This document shows positions 17,641 through 24,883 of a stretch of 64,000 nucleotides of DNA, one piece after another. Position 1 is the first letter of the stretch; every line of letters begins with the position of its first letter. The DNA is taken from contig CANRCT010000007.1 of assembly GCA_947629175.1 (NCBI GenBank), forward strand, positions 1-64,000. The letters are read 5' to 3'. This DNA is from an uncultured Muribaculaceae bacterium. Lineage in GTDB: Bacteria; Bacteroidota; Bacteroidia; Bacteroidales; Muribaculaceae. The notes beneath the pieces were generated by a model, which saw only the letters and a list, made by a program, of their open reading frames with translations, searched no databases and was not told the origin of the DNA. The translations under genes and the position numbers were made by a program.

Positions 17641-19215
17641 TTATTTTTCGTCGGGCCAGGGAAGTGGCTTGCCCGTGCGGCGGAGCGATGGGCGCTGGGC
17701 GTCGACAGAGCGCAGATACGTGCCGAGACGGTGTGAGAGGTCTTTCACCAGGTCGGGGCGCTCGGCGGCGAGATTGTGGCTCTCGGTGATGTCGGAGCCC
17801 ACATCGTAAAGTTCTTTCTCGCCCGTGGCATAATTGTAGATCAGCTTGTAGTTGTCAAGACGGATGGCTGTGTTGAAATTAATGCCTGGGCCTTCCACTC
17901 CCCAGTGGTTGGGGAAATTCCAGTAGAGCGGGCGGTGGGCCGAAGGATCGGAAGTGCCGTCGATGAGCGGCACGAAACTTTTGCCGTCGATTATTTTGCC
18001 GTCGGGACGGATGGAGTCGGGGCTCAGTCCGGCCATCTCCATTATCGACGGATAGAAGTCCTCGATCATCACATATCGGGGCTGAACCGAACCGGGTTCG
18101 GTGTGTCCCGGCCAGCGTACGATCATCGGCTCGCGGATGCCCCCTTCGAGAAGTGAGCACTTTCCGGAACGCAGAGGAGCGTTCTGGGTGTGTTGCGGGC
18201 CTTCGCGCCAGCCGCCGTGGGCGCCGAGGCCGCCGTTGTCGCTCATGAATATGACAATGGTGTTGTCCGCTTCGCCGGTCTTGTCGAGCCAGTCGAGGAT
18301 GTCGCCGAGGCTCTTGTCCATGCCCTCCACGAGCGAAGCGTATGCCGCCTCTTTGGGCGAATAGCCGCGGTCGATATACGACTGGTAGAAGCGTGGGTCG
18401 CGGTCGATGGGGATATGCACGGCGTAGTGGCTCATGTAGAGGAACCACGGTGTGCCGTAGTCGCGGGCGCGGTCAAGCTCTTTCAGAGCCTCCTGCGTCA
18501 GCGCTTCGGTGACGAACGTGCCGCTGCCCCAGTATTTTTCCAGCCCTTCGATGGCGAAGCGCGAGGTTGCCTTGCCGTGCTCGTCGTGGCCGTAGTTCTT
18601 TTCCGAAAGATATGTCGCCAGACCACCGTTTGGGCCGCCGGCTATGTTGACGTCGAATCCCCAGTTGTAGGGATACTCGCCCGGGGTGCGTGTGGAGCCG
18701 AGATGGAGTTTGCCGACATGGATGGTATGATAGCCTCCCTGACGAAGCTCGTCGACAAACGACGGCCCGACGTAAGTGCGGGGGACGCCGGGCACGCGCT
18801 GCACGCCGTTGATGTTCCATTCGGGCGGTACGATGGAGTCGTTGGGGCCGACGCCGTCGTTGGATTCGTCGCGGGCATATGTCCAGTTTGTCACCCTGTG
18901 GCGGGCCGCGTTGGCTCCGGTGAAGAGGCTGCATCTTGACGGTGAGCTGACGGAGCATGCATATGCCTGGGTGAATTTCATGCCCGAAGCAGCGAGGCGT
19001 TCCATGGCCGGTGTGCGGAACATGCGGTTGAAAGCCGTGCTGTCGGGGCCGAAGGGCACCGATGTGTCCTGCCAGCCCATATCGTCTACCAGAAACAGCA
19101 CGATGTTGGGCTGTCGCGGAGAGTCGGAGGGCTTGGATTCCGCAGCTGTCGCCTGGCCTGTGGCGCCCATGGCAGCCGAAGCGGAAGCCAGCATGAGAGG
19201 TGTGAGGTTGCGCAT
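17641..19215 (-). CDS. Sulfatase, formylglycine-dependent, Ser type
   Basis: A ~524-residue alkaline-phosphatase-superfamily sulfatase, exported (signal to about residue 25, QATAAES). Metal-binding Asp44-Asp45 in FLVDDMGWQD. The modification motif is SSPSRCSLFTG with Ser90 as the residue converted to formylglycine, so an anaerobic radical-SAM maturase is needed; none is in the window. Also FMSDNGGLGAHGGW and a C-terminal YDVGSDITESHNLA. It probably removes sulfate from host glycans or other sulfated sugars; the substrate cannot be told. ATG 19218 is directly adjacent as an alternative start. Divergent from a second sulfatase. Confidence 0.9.
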   Translation of the reverse strand: MRNLTPLMLASASAAMGATGQATAAESKPSDSPRQPNIVLFLVDDMGWQDTSVPFGPDSTAFNRMFRTPAMERLAASGMKFTQAYACSVSSPSRCSLFTGANAARHRVTNWTYARDESNDGVGPNDSIVPPEWNINGVQRVPGVPRTYVGPSFVDELRQGGYHTIHVGKLHLGSTRTPGEYPYNWGFDVNIAGGPNGGLATYLSEKNYGHDEHGKATSRFAIEGLEKYWGSGTFVTEALTQEALKELDRARDYGTPWFLYMSHYAVHIPIDRDPRFYQSYIDRGYSPKEAAYASLVEGMDKSLGDILDWLDKTGEADNTIVIFMSDNGGLGAHGGWREGPQHTQNAPLRSGKCSLLEGGIREPMIVRWPGHTEPGSVQPRYVMIEDFYPSIMEMAGLSPDSIRPDGKIIDGKSFVPLIDGTSDPSAHRPLYWNFPNHWGVEGPGINFNTAIRLDNYKLIYNYATGEKELYDVGSDITESHNLAAERPDLVKDLSHRLGTYLRSVDAQRPSLRRTGKPLPWPDEK

Positions 19216-19235
19216 CATGATTATAGTTGGTTTGA

Positions 19236-19267
19236 TTTGCAAAGATAGTGATTTTTGGCTATTTTTG
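19236..19267 (+). promoter_or_regulatory. Promoter of the plus-strand sulfatase
   Basis: TTTG (-33) at 19236-19239 and TATTTTTG (-7) at 19260-19267, spacer 20 bp. It almost fully overlaps the minus-strand promoter of the other sulfatase. Confidence 0.65.
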
Positions 19268-19272
19268 TCAAA
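19240..19272 (-). promoter_or_regulatory. Promoter of the minus-strand sulfatase
   Basis: Read on the minus strand: TTTG (-33) at 19269-19272 and TATCTTTG (-7) at 19240-19247, spacer 21 bp. It overlaps the opposing promoter. Confidence 0.65.
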
Positions 19273-19287
19273 ACGATTAATGAATCT

Positions 19288-20784
19288 ATGGATACTTTAA
19301 GGATTGCGGCCGGAATCATGGCCGCGGGAGCGATGGCGGCTTCGGCGGCCGACAAGAGCCCGAACATAATTTATATCATGTGTGACGACATGGGCTACGG
19401 TGATCTCGGCTGCTACGGCCAGAAATATATTTCCACGCCCAATATCGATTCTCTCGCACGGCAGGGCGTGAGATTCACGCAGGCATATGCGGGAAGTCCG
19501 GTCAGCGCGCCCTCGCGTGCGTCGCTGATGACCGGACAGCATTCCGGCCACTGCGAGGTGCGCGGCAACAAGGAGTACTGGCCCGGCACCGACACCGTCA
19601 TGTATGGCTCGAATGTCGATTTTTCCCGGGTCGGTCAGCATCCCTATGATCCTGAGCACGTGATACTGCCTGAAATCATGAAAGACCGCGGATATGCCAC
19701 CGGCATGTTCGGCAAGTGGGCCGGCGGCTACGAGGGCTCGCCGTCGACGCCCGACAAGCGGGGCATTGATGAGTTCTACGGCTACATATGCCAGTTTCAG
19801 GCCCATCTCTATTATCCCAATTTCCTCAACCGCTATCGTCCGGCCCTGGGCGATACGGCCACGGTGCGAGTGGTGATGGAAGAGAATATCAAGTATCCGA
19901 TGTATGGCGACGACTATCTGAAGCGTCCGCAGTATTCGGCCGACATGATCCACCGTGAGGCGATGGACTGGCTCGACCGTCAGACGCCCGACAAACCGTT
20001 TATGGGGATTTTCACTTACACTCTGCCTCATGCCGAACTCGTGCAGCCCAACGATTCGCTGCTTAAGGGCTACAAGAAGCAGTTCTTTATCGACAAGACG
20101 TGGGGCGGCCAGGAGGGTTCGCGATACAATGCCACGGTCAATACACACGCCCAGTTTGCGGCGATGATCAGCCGTCTCGACGCGTATGTGGGCGAGATAA
20201 TGGCCAAGCTCGACGAGAAGGGGCTTGCCGACAATACGATCGTGGTGTTCACCTCCGACAATGGCCCTCATGAGGAGGGCGGAGCCGATCCTGAATTCTT
20301 CGGACGCGACGGCAAGCTGCGCGGCCTCAAGCGTTCATGCCACGAGGGCGGTATACGCGTGCCCTTCATTGTCCGCTGGCCCGGAGTTGTCGAGCCCGGA
20401 CGCGAGAGCGACCATCAGCTTGCGTTCTACGATGTGCTTCCGACTTTCTGTGAGATAGCCGGCACTACGCCGGGCCGTTACTCGTCGGGTAAGGAAAATG
20501 AATTCGACGGCATATCTTTCCTGCCCGAACTTACAGGCCGCGGCAGGCAGCCGAAGCATGATTTCCTTTACTGGGAATTCCAGGAGACCAATCAGATCGG
20601 TGTCCGTCAGGGCGACTGGAAGCTGATCGTGAAGCGCGGCATTCCCGAGCTCTACAATCTCGCCGAGGATATCCATGAGGATCATGATGTGGCGGCGGAG
20701 CATCCCGAGATAGTGAAGCAATTGGTCGAGATCGTGCGCCGCGAGCACACTCCCAACCCCTACTTCAAAGTCACGATCCCCTGA
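19288..20784 (+). CDS. Sulfatase, formylglycine-dependent, Ser type
   Basis: A 498-residue exported sulfatase. The start at 19288 (MDTLRIAAGIMAAGAMAASA) gives a signal peptide; the track start lies inside the promoter. Metal site CDDMGYGD (Asp33-Asp34), modification motif SAPSRASLMTG with Ser73, and FTSDNGPHEEGGADPEFFG. The C-terminal subdomain has RQGDWKLIVKRG and ELYNLAEDIHEDHDVA. The sequence type recalls GalNAc-6-sulfatase-like or arylsulfatase enzymes, but the substrate is not assigned. Divergent from another sulfatase, suggesting joint use on a sulfated glycan. Its stop codon touches that of the convergent GT2 gene. Confidence 0.9.
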   Translation: MDTLRIAAGIMAAGAMAASAADKSPNIIYIMCDDMGYGDLGCYGQKYISTPNIDSLARQGVRFTQAYAGSPVSAPSRASLMTGQHSGHCEVRGNKEYWPGTDTVMYGSNVDFSRVGQHPYDPEHVILPEIMKDRGYATGMFGKWAGGYEGSPSTPDKRGIDEFYGYICQFQAHLYYPNFLNRYRPALGDTATVRVVMEENIKYPMYGDDYLKRPQYSADMIHREAMDWLDRQTPDKPFMGIFTYTLPHAELVQPNDSLLKGYKKQFFIDKTWGGQEGSRYNATVNTHAQFAAMISRLDAYVGEIMAKLDEKGLADNTIVVFTSDNGPHEEGGADPEFFGRDGKLRGLKRSCHEGGIRVPFIVRWPGVVEPGRESDHQLAFYDVLPTFCEIAGTTPGRYSSGKENEFDGISFLPELTGRGRQPKHDFLYWEFQETNQIGVRQGDWKLIVKRGIPELYNLAEDIHEDHDVAAEHPEIVKQLVEIVRREHTPNPYFKVTIP

Positions 20785-21768
20785 TCAGGACTGTTTTCTG
20801 CCCTCCGCCGGCGCTACAGGCGTTTTTAATAACGCCTTAGCCAGAGCGCATCCTCCTTGGCCGGCTATGATGACGGCGAGACGGATGAGCTGCAGCCGCA
20901 GTCTGACGGATCTTCTTCCGACGGCTTCGAGCGTAGTGCGTGCAAGCCGTTCGGACAGTTCCGGCTCGCCCTCGCGGGCGTAGAGGCCGGAGAGTATCAT
21001 TGCCTTGGCGTCGATCCATATTGTCTCAGACTCTATGTCGGTGTGGCGCAACGCCCGGCGGCATGCGTAGAGCGCGCGCCCTCTTGCATCGTGGTTGTCG
21101 GCCATGCGCCGGCCGGTCACAGACTGCTCTGACGGGTGGATGATAACACGCGGCTCACCCCTCAGATAGCCGACGACGGGCTTGCGGGCGAGCAGCCGGA
21201 CGCCGAGCTCAAGATCGTTCCAGCATTCCAGCGTCTCGTCCCAGCCGCCGATTTCGCGCAGCAGGTCGGTGCGCACAGCATAGCGCTGGGTGGCCAGGGC
21301 GGCATGCAGTATGTGTCCGCGCAGCAGGTTTTCGTCGTCGACGCTCTTCAGTGTCGTCCATCCGTCATCGTCCAGGATGCTGACGTCCCACCGCAGCAGG
21401 TCGGTATCGGGATGCTGGCGCAGCCATGCGTCGACCTGGGTCAGATGGTCGGGAAGCATCTCGTCGTCGGAGTCGAAGTGAAGGGTGAAGGGGGTGTCGA
21501 CCATGGCGAGCGCGGCGTTGCGCGCCCTGGCGGCTCCGGGCCGGGGTTCGCTGACAATCTTTACGGATATGCCCTCAGGAGCCACCCGCTCTTTCCATTC
21601 CTCGATGATGCGTGGCGCGGCGTCGGTCGATCCGTTGTCGGCTATGACCACACGGAGCGGGCGGAGAGTCTGGCGCCGGATGGAGCGGAGCGTGCGCGGA
21701 AGCAGATCGGCGCGGTCGCGCACCGGCATTACTATTGTTATCAGAGGTTCGACGGTCGGCTGGTCCAT
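20785..21768 (-). CDS. Family 2 glycosyltransferase
   Basis: A 327-residue GT-A fold enzyme, cytosolic. ITIVMPVRDRADLLPRTLRS and VVIADNGSTDAAPRI form the nucleotide-binding start, and FTLHFDSDDEMLPDHL (~residues 93-107) holds the DxD-like metal site. It transfers a sugar from a nucleotide donor; donor and acceptor are unknown. The C-terminal ~80 residues are helical and less conserved. No other polysaccharide genes are adjacent. Its stop directly abuts the stop of the convergent sulfatase, with no space for a terminator. Confidence 0.85.
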   Translation of the reverse strand: MDQPTVEPLITIVMPVRDRADLLPRTLRSIRRQTLRPLRVVIADNGSTDAAPRIIEEWKERVAPEGISVKIVSEPRPGAARARNAALAMVDTPFTLHFDSDDEMLPDHLTQVDAWLRQHPDTDLLRWDVSILDDDGWTTLKSVDDENLLRGHILHAALATQRYAVRTDLLREIGGWDETLECWNDLELGVRLLARKPVVGYLRGEPRVIIHPSEQSVTGRRMADNHDARGRALYACRRALRHTDIESETIWIDAKAMILSGLYAREGEPELSERLARTTLEAVGRRSVRLRLQLIRLAVIIAGQGGCALAKALLKTPVAPAEGRKQS

Positions 21769-21804
21769 GTTGACGGCGGTAGGTTGATGTGTATAAATGA
21801 ATAG

Positions 21805-21847
21805 CCATCGCAGCCATAACGCCCGGCCGGCGTAGTGGCTGCGATGG
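21805..21847 (-). terminator. Hairpin terminator after the OmpH-like gene
   Basis: Perfect 12-bp stem CCATCGCAGCCA / TGGCTGCGATGG, lying between the OmpH-like gene and the start of the GT2 gene. The following T-run on the minus strand is weak. Confidence 0.65.
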
Positions 21848-21886
21848 TGGTTGGTCTATGCTTTTTTATCTGTTGGCAGTCGCGGT

Positions 21887-22477
21887 TCAGTTGGCCTTGT
21901 CTACCTTGTTGTAGCGGGCGTTGAGGCCTTCGATCACCTCGTTGGTGATGTCGAGCGCCGGATTGAAATACACTCCCGAGTGGCGGTAGAGTATTGCGTC
22001 GTAGCCCTTGGTGGCGTTGTAGATCTTGATGAAGTTCTCGATCGAGTCGTTGAGCTGACGCTGCTGCTCGGCCATCTCCTGGTCGGTGGTGCTCTGCAGG
22101 CTTGCCATGTAGGCCTGTGCGTCCTGCTGCATCTTGTTGAGTTTGTTCATGTCGGCCTCGTAGCTTGCCTGCGAGAGGTAGCCGTTGGAGCGGTACTTCT
22201 GCTCTATCTGTGCGGCGAAGCGCTGTATTTCGGCGCTCTTGTTCTGCTGGGTGCTCTCAAGCTTGCTGATAGCGCGGATGGCGATATCCTTGAAGTCTTT
22301 TGCGAGGTTGTAGTGGGTGGTGATCGAGTCGGCGTCGATAAAGCGGATGTTCATCGTCGGGGCCTTGGCCTCTGCTGTCGGATCGGCGGTTGTCGCTGCT
22401 GTTCCGGCGCCCTTGTCGGCGCACGAGAAAGCTGCGAGACTCATGAAGATAGCTAACGGTAAAGCCGTTTTTTTCAT
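21887..22477 (-). CDS. OmpH/Skp-like lipoprotein chaperone
   Basis: A 196-residue protein. The start at 22477 gives MKKTALPLAIFMSLAAFSC, a lipoprotein signal with Cys19. After a low-complexity Ala/Thr linker, residues ~45-190 match the OmpH/Skp pattern: IRFIDADSITTHYNLAKDFK, a long charged coiled coil (KSAEIQRFAAQIEQKYRSNG to MAEQQRQLNDSIENFIKIYN) and DAILYRHSGVYFNPALDITN. Skp holds unfolded outer-membrane proteins in the periplasm; here it is lipid-anchored. The small membrane-protein gene lies just upstream (29-bp gap to this start). Confidence 0.85.
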   Translation of the reverse strand: MKKTALPLAIFMSLAAFSCADKGAGTAATTADPTAEAKAPTMNIRFIDADSITTHYNLAKDFKDIAIRAISKLESTQQNKSAEIQRFAAQIEQKYRSNGYLSQASYEADMNKLNKMQQDAQAYMASLQSTTDQEMAEQQRQLNDSIENFIKIYNATKGYDAILYRHSGVYFNPALDITNEVIEGLNARYNKVDKAN

Positions 22478-22506
22478 TTCTTGATATGAGGTTAATTTAA
22501 GATTTT

Positions 22507-22680
22507 TCACTGTGTCGGTTGCGACGGGCCGCCTGATCCGTCCTTCCGGCTGTGGTGCCGGGATGCCGCCGGACGATGGTGGTGTGATGGGAACCGGCCC
22601 CCCTTGACCGTGAGCACTCTCACGGCGAGAAGCAGCCCCGCCACTAATACCAATACCACTGTCAGGAGCACTGTTTTCAT
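22507..22680 (-). CDS. Small single-pass membrane protein
   Basis: A 57-residue protein starting at 22680: MKTVLLTVVLVLVAGLLLAV is a membrane helix, then VKGGRFPSHHHRP and a basic tail. It resembles a small Bacteroidales protein with a KxGKFPNTH-like motif after one helix; function unknown. A TAnnTTTG promoter element lies 23 bp upstream, which rules out the track start at 22725. Probably co-transcribed with the OmpH-like gene. Confidence 0.65.
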   Translation of the reverse strand: MKTVLLTVVLVLVAGLLLAVRVLTVKGGRFPSHHHRPAASRHHSRKDGSGGPSQPTQ

Positions 22681-22703
22681 AGGTCGGTCGCGGTTTCGCA
22701 GTG

Positions 22704-22711
22704 CAAATATA
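22704..22711 (-). promoter_or_regulatory. -7 element TATATTTG before the small membrane protein
   Basis: The minus strand reads TATATTTG, matching TAnnTTTG; the -33 region only offers an ATTG-like box at a 22-bp spacing. Confidence 0.5.
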
Positions 22712-22881
22712 GGAAAGGTCTGCAAATTATTTGCAATGTGTCGATTTTATTTTGTAATTTAGTGTGCGGTTTGGCTCGAATTTTAACATTCTTTGCCAAA
22801 AAGCTACATCTCTTGACGCTCAAACAGGCGCGGGAGACTGCTGCGACATCAATTACAAACCTATAAAAGACTATCTGCGAC

Positions 22882-24342
22882 ATGACAGTGAAAGAACTCG
22901 AACCCAAAAGGGTTTTTGAAATCTTCGACCAGATCACGAAGGTGCCCCGTCCCTCGAAGAAAGAGGAGAAAATACGCCAGTATCTGCTCGATTTCGCCAA
23001 GAGCCACAATCTTGAGGCAAAGACTGATAAGGTGGGCAATGTGGTGATAAAGGCGCCGGCTACACCCGGACATGAGAATGCCCCGACAGTCATTCTGCAG
23101 GGACATATGGATATGGTGTGCGAGAGCAACGACAAGTCGTTTGACTTCGAGCATACTCCCATCACCACTGTGGTCGACGGCGACTGGGTGCGCGCCGAGG
23201 GCACTACGCTCGGAGCCGACAACGGTATCGGCGTGGCTGCCGCGCTGGCCGTGATGACCGACCCCGACGCCGTGCACGGCCCGCTTGAAGCGCTCGTCAC
23301 GGTCGACGAGGAGACCGGCATGACCGGCGCTTTCGGACTCGAAGGCGACATGATCACCGGATCGATACTCCTCAACCTCGACTCGGAGGACGACGCCGAG
23401 ATCTTCGTAGGCTGCGCCGGAGGCGTCGACACGGTGTGCACGTTCACCTATAACCGCTCGTTCGCTCCCAAGGATTTTACCTATTTCAAGATTGATATCG
23501 CCAAGGGTCAGGGCGGACACTCGGGTGGCGACATCCACCTCGGCCGCGCCAACGCCAACAAGCTTCTGGCCCGCATACTCTTCAATCTCGGCAAGAAATA
23601 TGAACTGTCGCTCGCAGAGATCGACGGCGGCAATCTGCGCAACGCCATTCCGCGCGCAGCTCATGCCGTAGTAGGCGTCCACACCTCCAAGAAAGAGGAT
23701 GTACGCGTGGCTATCAACCATTTCATCGCCGATATCGAGAACGAGTATGCCGATCTTGAGCCGACTCTCGAGATCACGATGGAAAGCGTCGACAAGCCTG
23801 ATTTCTGCATCGACTCCGACACCACTATAAAGCTTATCGAGTCGATCTACAGCGCGCCCCACGGCGTAGTGTCGATGAGCCGTGTGATGCCCGGTCTGGT
23901 AGAGACATCCACCAACCTGGCCTCCGTGAAAATGAAGGAGGGCAACGAGGTCGTTGTCACCACCTCGCAGCGCAGTTCCGTCGACTCGCGCAAGTGGGAT
24001 ATCGCCAATCAGGTGGAGGCTCTCTTCACTCTGGCCGGCGCCAAGGTGAAGCACGGCGAGGGCTATCCCGGATGGGCTCCCAACCTCGACTCGCCGATCA
24101 TGAAGATCGCCAGCGACGCTTACCGCGAACTCTACGGCGTGACGCCCGCCATCAAGGCTATCCACGCCGGTCTGGAGTGCGGCCTCTTCCTTGAGAAGTT
24201 CCCGCATCTCGACATGGTGTCGTTCGGCCCCACGCTGCAGGGTGTCCACTCTCCTTCGGAGCGGATGTATATCCCCGCCGTAGAGCGTTTCTACGGGCAG
24301 CTGAAGCTCACGCTCCAGAAGGTCGCTGACCTGAAGAAATAA
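22882..24342 (+). CDS. pepD: Aminoacyl-histidine dipeptidase (Xaa-His dipeptidase), M20 family
   Basis: A 486-residue cytosolic zinc peptidase that splits dipeptides. M20 metal ligands in order: His in LQGHMDMVCE (~residue 80), Asp in TTLGADNGIGVA (~120), Glu-Glu in VDEETGMTGAFG (~150), Asp in LNLDSEDDAE and a late His in LQGVHSPSERM (~460). GGHSGGDIHLGRANAN marks the lid/dimer domain. The length fits PepD (~485). The first bases of ORF 22882 follow an A/T-rich leader; no clear promoter was found. Ends at a shared hairpin. Confidence 0.95.
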   Translation: MTVKELEPKRVFEIFDQITKVPRPSKKEEKIRQYLLDFAKSHNLEAKTDKVGNVVIKAPATPGHENAPTVILQGHMDMVCESNDKSFDFEHTPITTVVDGDWVRAEGTTLGADNGIGVAAALAVMTDPDAVHGPLEALVTVDEETGMTGAFGLEGDMITGSILLNLDSEDDAEIFVGCAGGVDTVCTFTYNRSFAPKDFTYFKIDIAKGQGGHSGGDIHLGRANANKLLARILFNLGKKYELSLAEIDGGNLRNAIPRAAHAVVGVHTSKKEDVRVAINHFIADIENEYADLEPTLEITMESVDKPDFCIDSDTTIKLIESIYSAPHGVVSMSRVMPGLVETSTNLASVKMKEGNEVVVTTSQRSSVDSRKWDIANQVEALFTLAGAKVKHGEGYPGWAPNLDSPIMKIASDAYRELYGVTPAIKAIHAGLECGLFLEKFPHLDMVSFGPTLQGVHSPSERMYIPAVERFYGQLKLTLQKVADLKK

Positions 24343-24366
24343 CAGGCGCCCCAATCCCATAAAATC

Positions 24367-24401
24367 TGCGCCCGCGGAAGCCTCTCCTTCCCGCGGGCGC
24401 A
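24367..24401. terminator. Terminator between pepD and tsaE
   Basis: 11-bp GC-rich stem (TGCGCCCGCGG / CCGCGGGCGCA) in the gap of two convergent genes; likely serves both. Its stem resembles that of the hairpin after groEL. Confidence 0.8.
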
Positions 24402-24409
24402 GTGTTTAT

Positions 24410-24460
24410 CAGCTATCGTAGCTATGGTAGCTATTTTAGCTATTGTAGCTATCTTAGCTC
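24410..24460. repeat. 9-bp tandem repeat, TAGCTATnn
   Basis: Five full units and a partial one (cAGCTATCG, TAGCTATGG, TAGCTATTT, TAGCTATTG, TAGCTATCT, TAGCTC) end exactly at the tsaE stop codon. Seven positions are kept and the last two vary. A similar three-unit array lies at 43127-43153. Not a CRISPR: the units are far too short. Function unknown. Confidence 0.85.
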
Positions 24461-24883
24461 TTAAAAAATGAGTGTGCGCGATCCGTCGCTGTTCACTCTG
24501 ATCTCCACCCGCAGGGTGTCGTCGGGCAGCAGCGGCTCTATCCGTTCGGCCCATTCGAGGAAGCAGAGCGAGCCGGAGTAGAAGTAGTCGTCGAGTCCGA
24601 GGTCGAGGGCCTCCTCCATGCTTTCTATGCGGTAGAGGTCGAAGTGGTAGATCGGGAGCGGCGTAGCCCCCTTGTACTCGTTGATGATGGCGAATGTAGG
24701 CGAGGCTGTCACGTCGTCGGCCACGCCTAATGTCCGGCACAGGGCCGATATCAGCGTGGTCTTGCCCGCGCCCATCTCTCCGTCGAAAGCCACCACCGTG
24801 GCTCCGCGCTGTCGCAGTTCGTCGGCCAGGCGCGCCGCTGCGCTGTCGAGGTCGGCGAGTGTCGGTATCTCTATTGTAGTCAT
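24461..24883 (-). CDS. tsaE: tRNA threonylcarbamoyladenosine biosynthesis ATPase TsaE
   Basis: A 140-residue P-loop ATPase. Walker A GEMGAGKTTLI at ~35-45, SPTFAIINEY and LPIYHFDLYRIES follow as in TsaE; W in EWAERIEPLLPDDTL near the C-terminus. It assists TsaB/TsaD in making t6A37 of tRNAs reading ANN codons; cytosolic, essential in many bacteria. Its ATG overlaps the porX stop by four bases, so it is translationally coupled to porX. A 9-bp tandem repeat abuts its stop. Confidence 0.95.
   Translation of the reverse strand: MTTIEIPTLADLDSAAARLADELRQRGATVVAFDGEMGAGKTTLISALCRTLGVADDVTASPTFAIINEYKGATPLPIYHFDLYRIESMEEALDLGLDDYFYSGSLCFLEWAERIEPLLPDDTLRVEIRVNSDGSRTLIF

Noticed and set aside
17641-20784. 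Complete polysaccharide utilisation locus
   Set aside because: Two sulfatases are present, but no SusC/SusD pair, sulfatase maturase or glycoside hydrolase lies next to them.
24410-24460. Possible CRISPR array
   Set aside because: Units are 9 bp with no spacers and no cas genes nearby.
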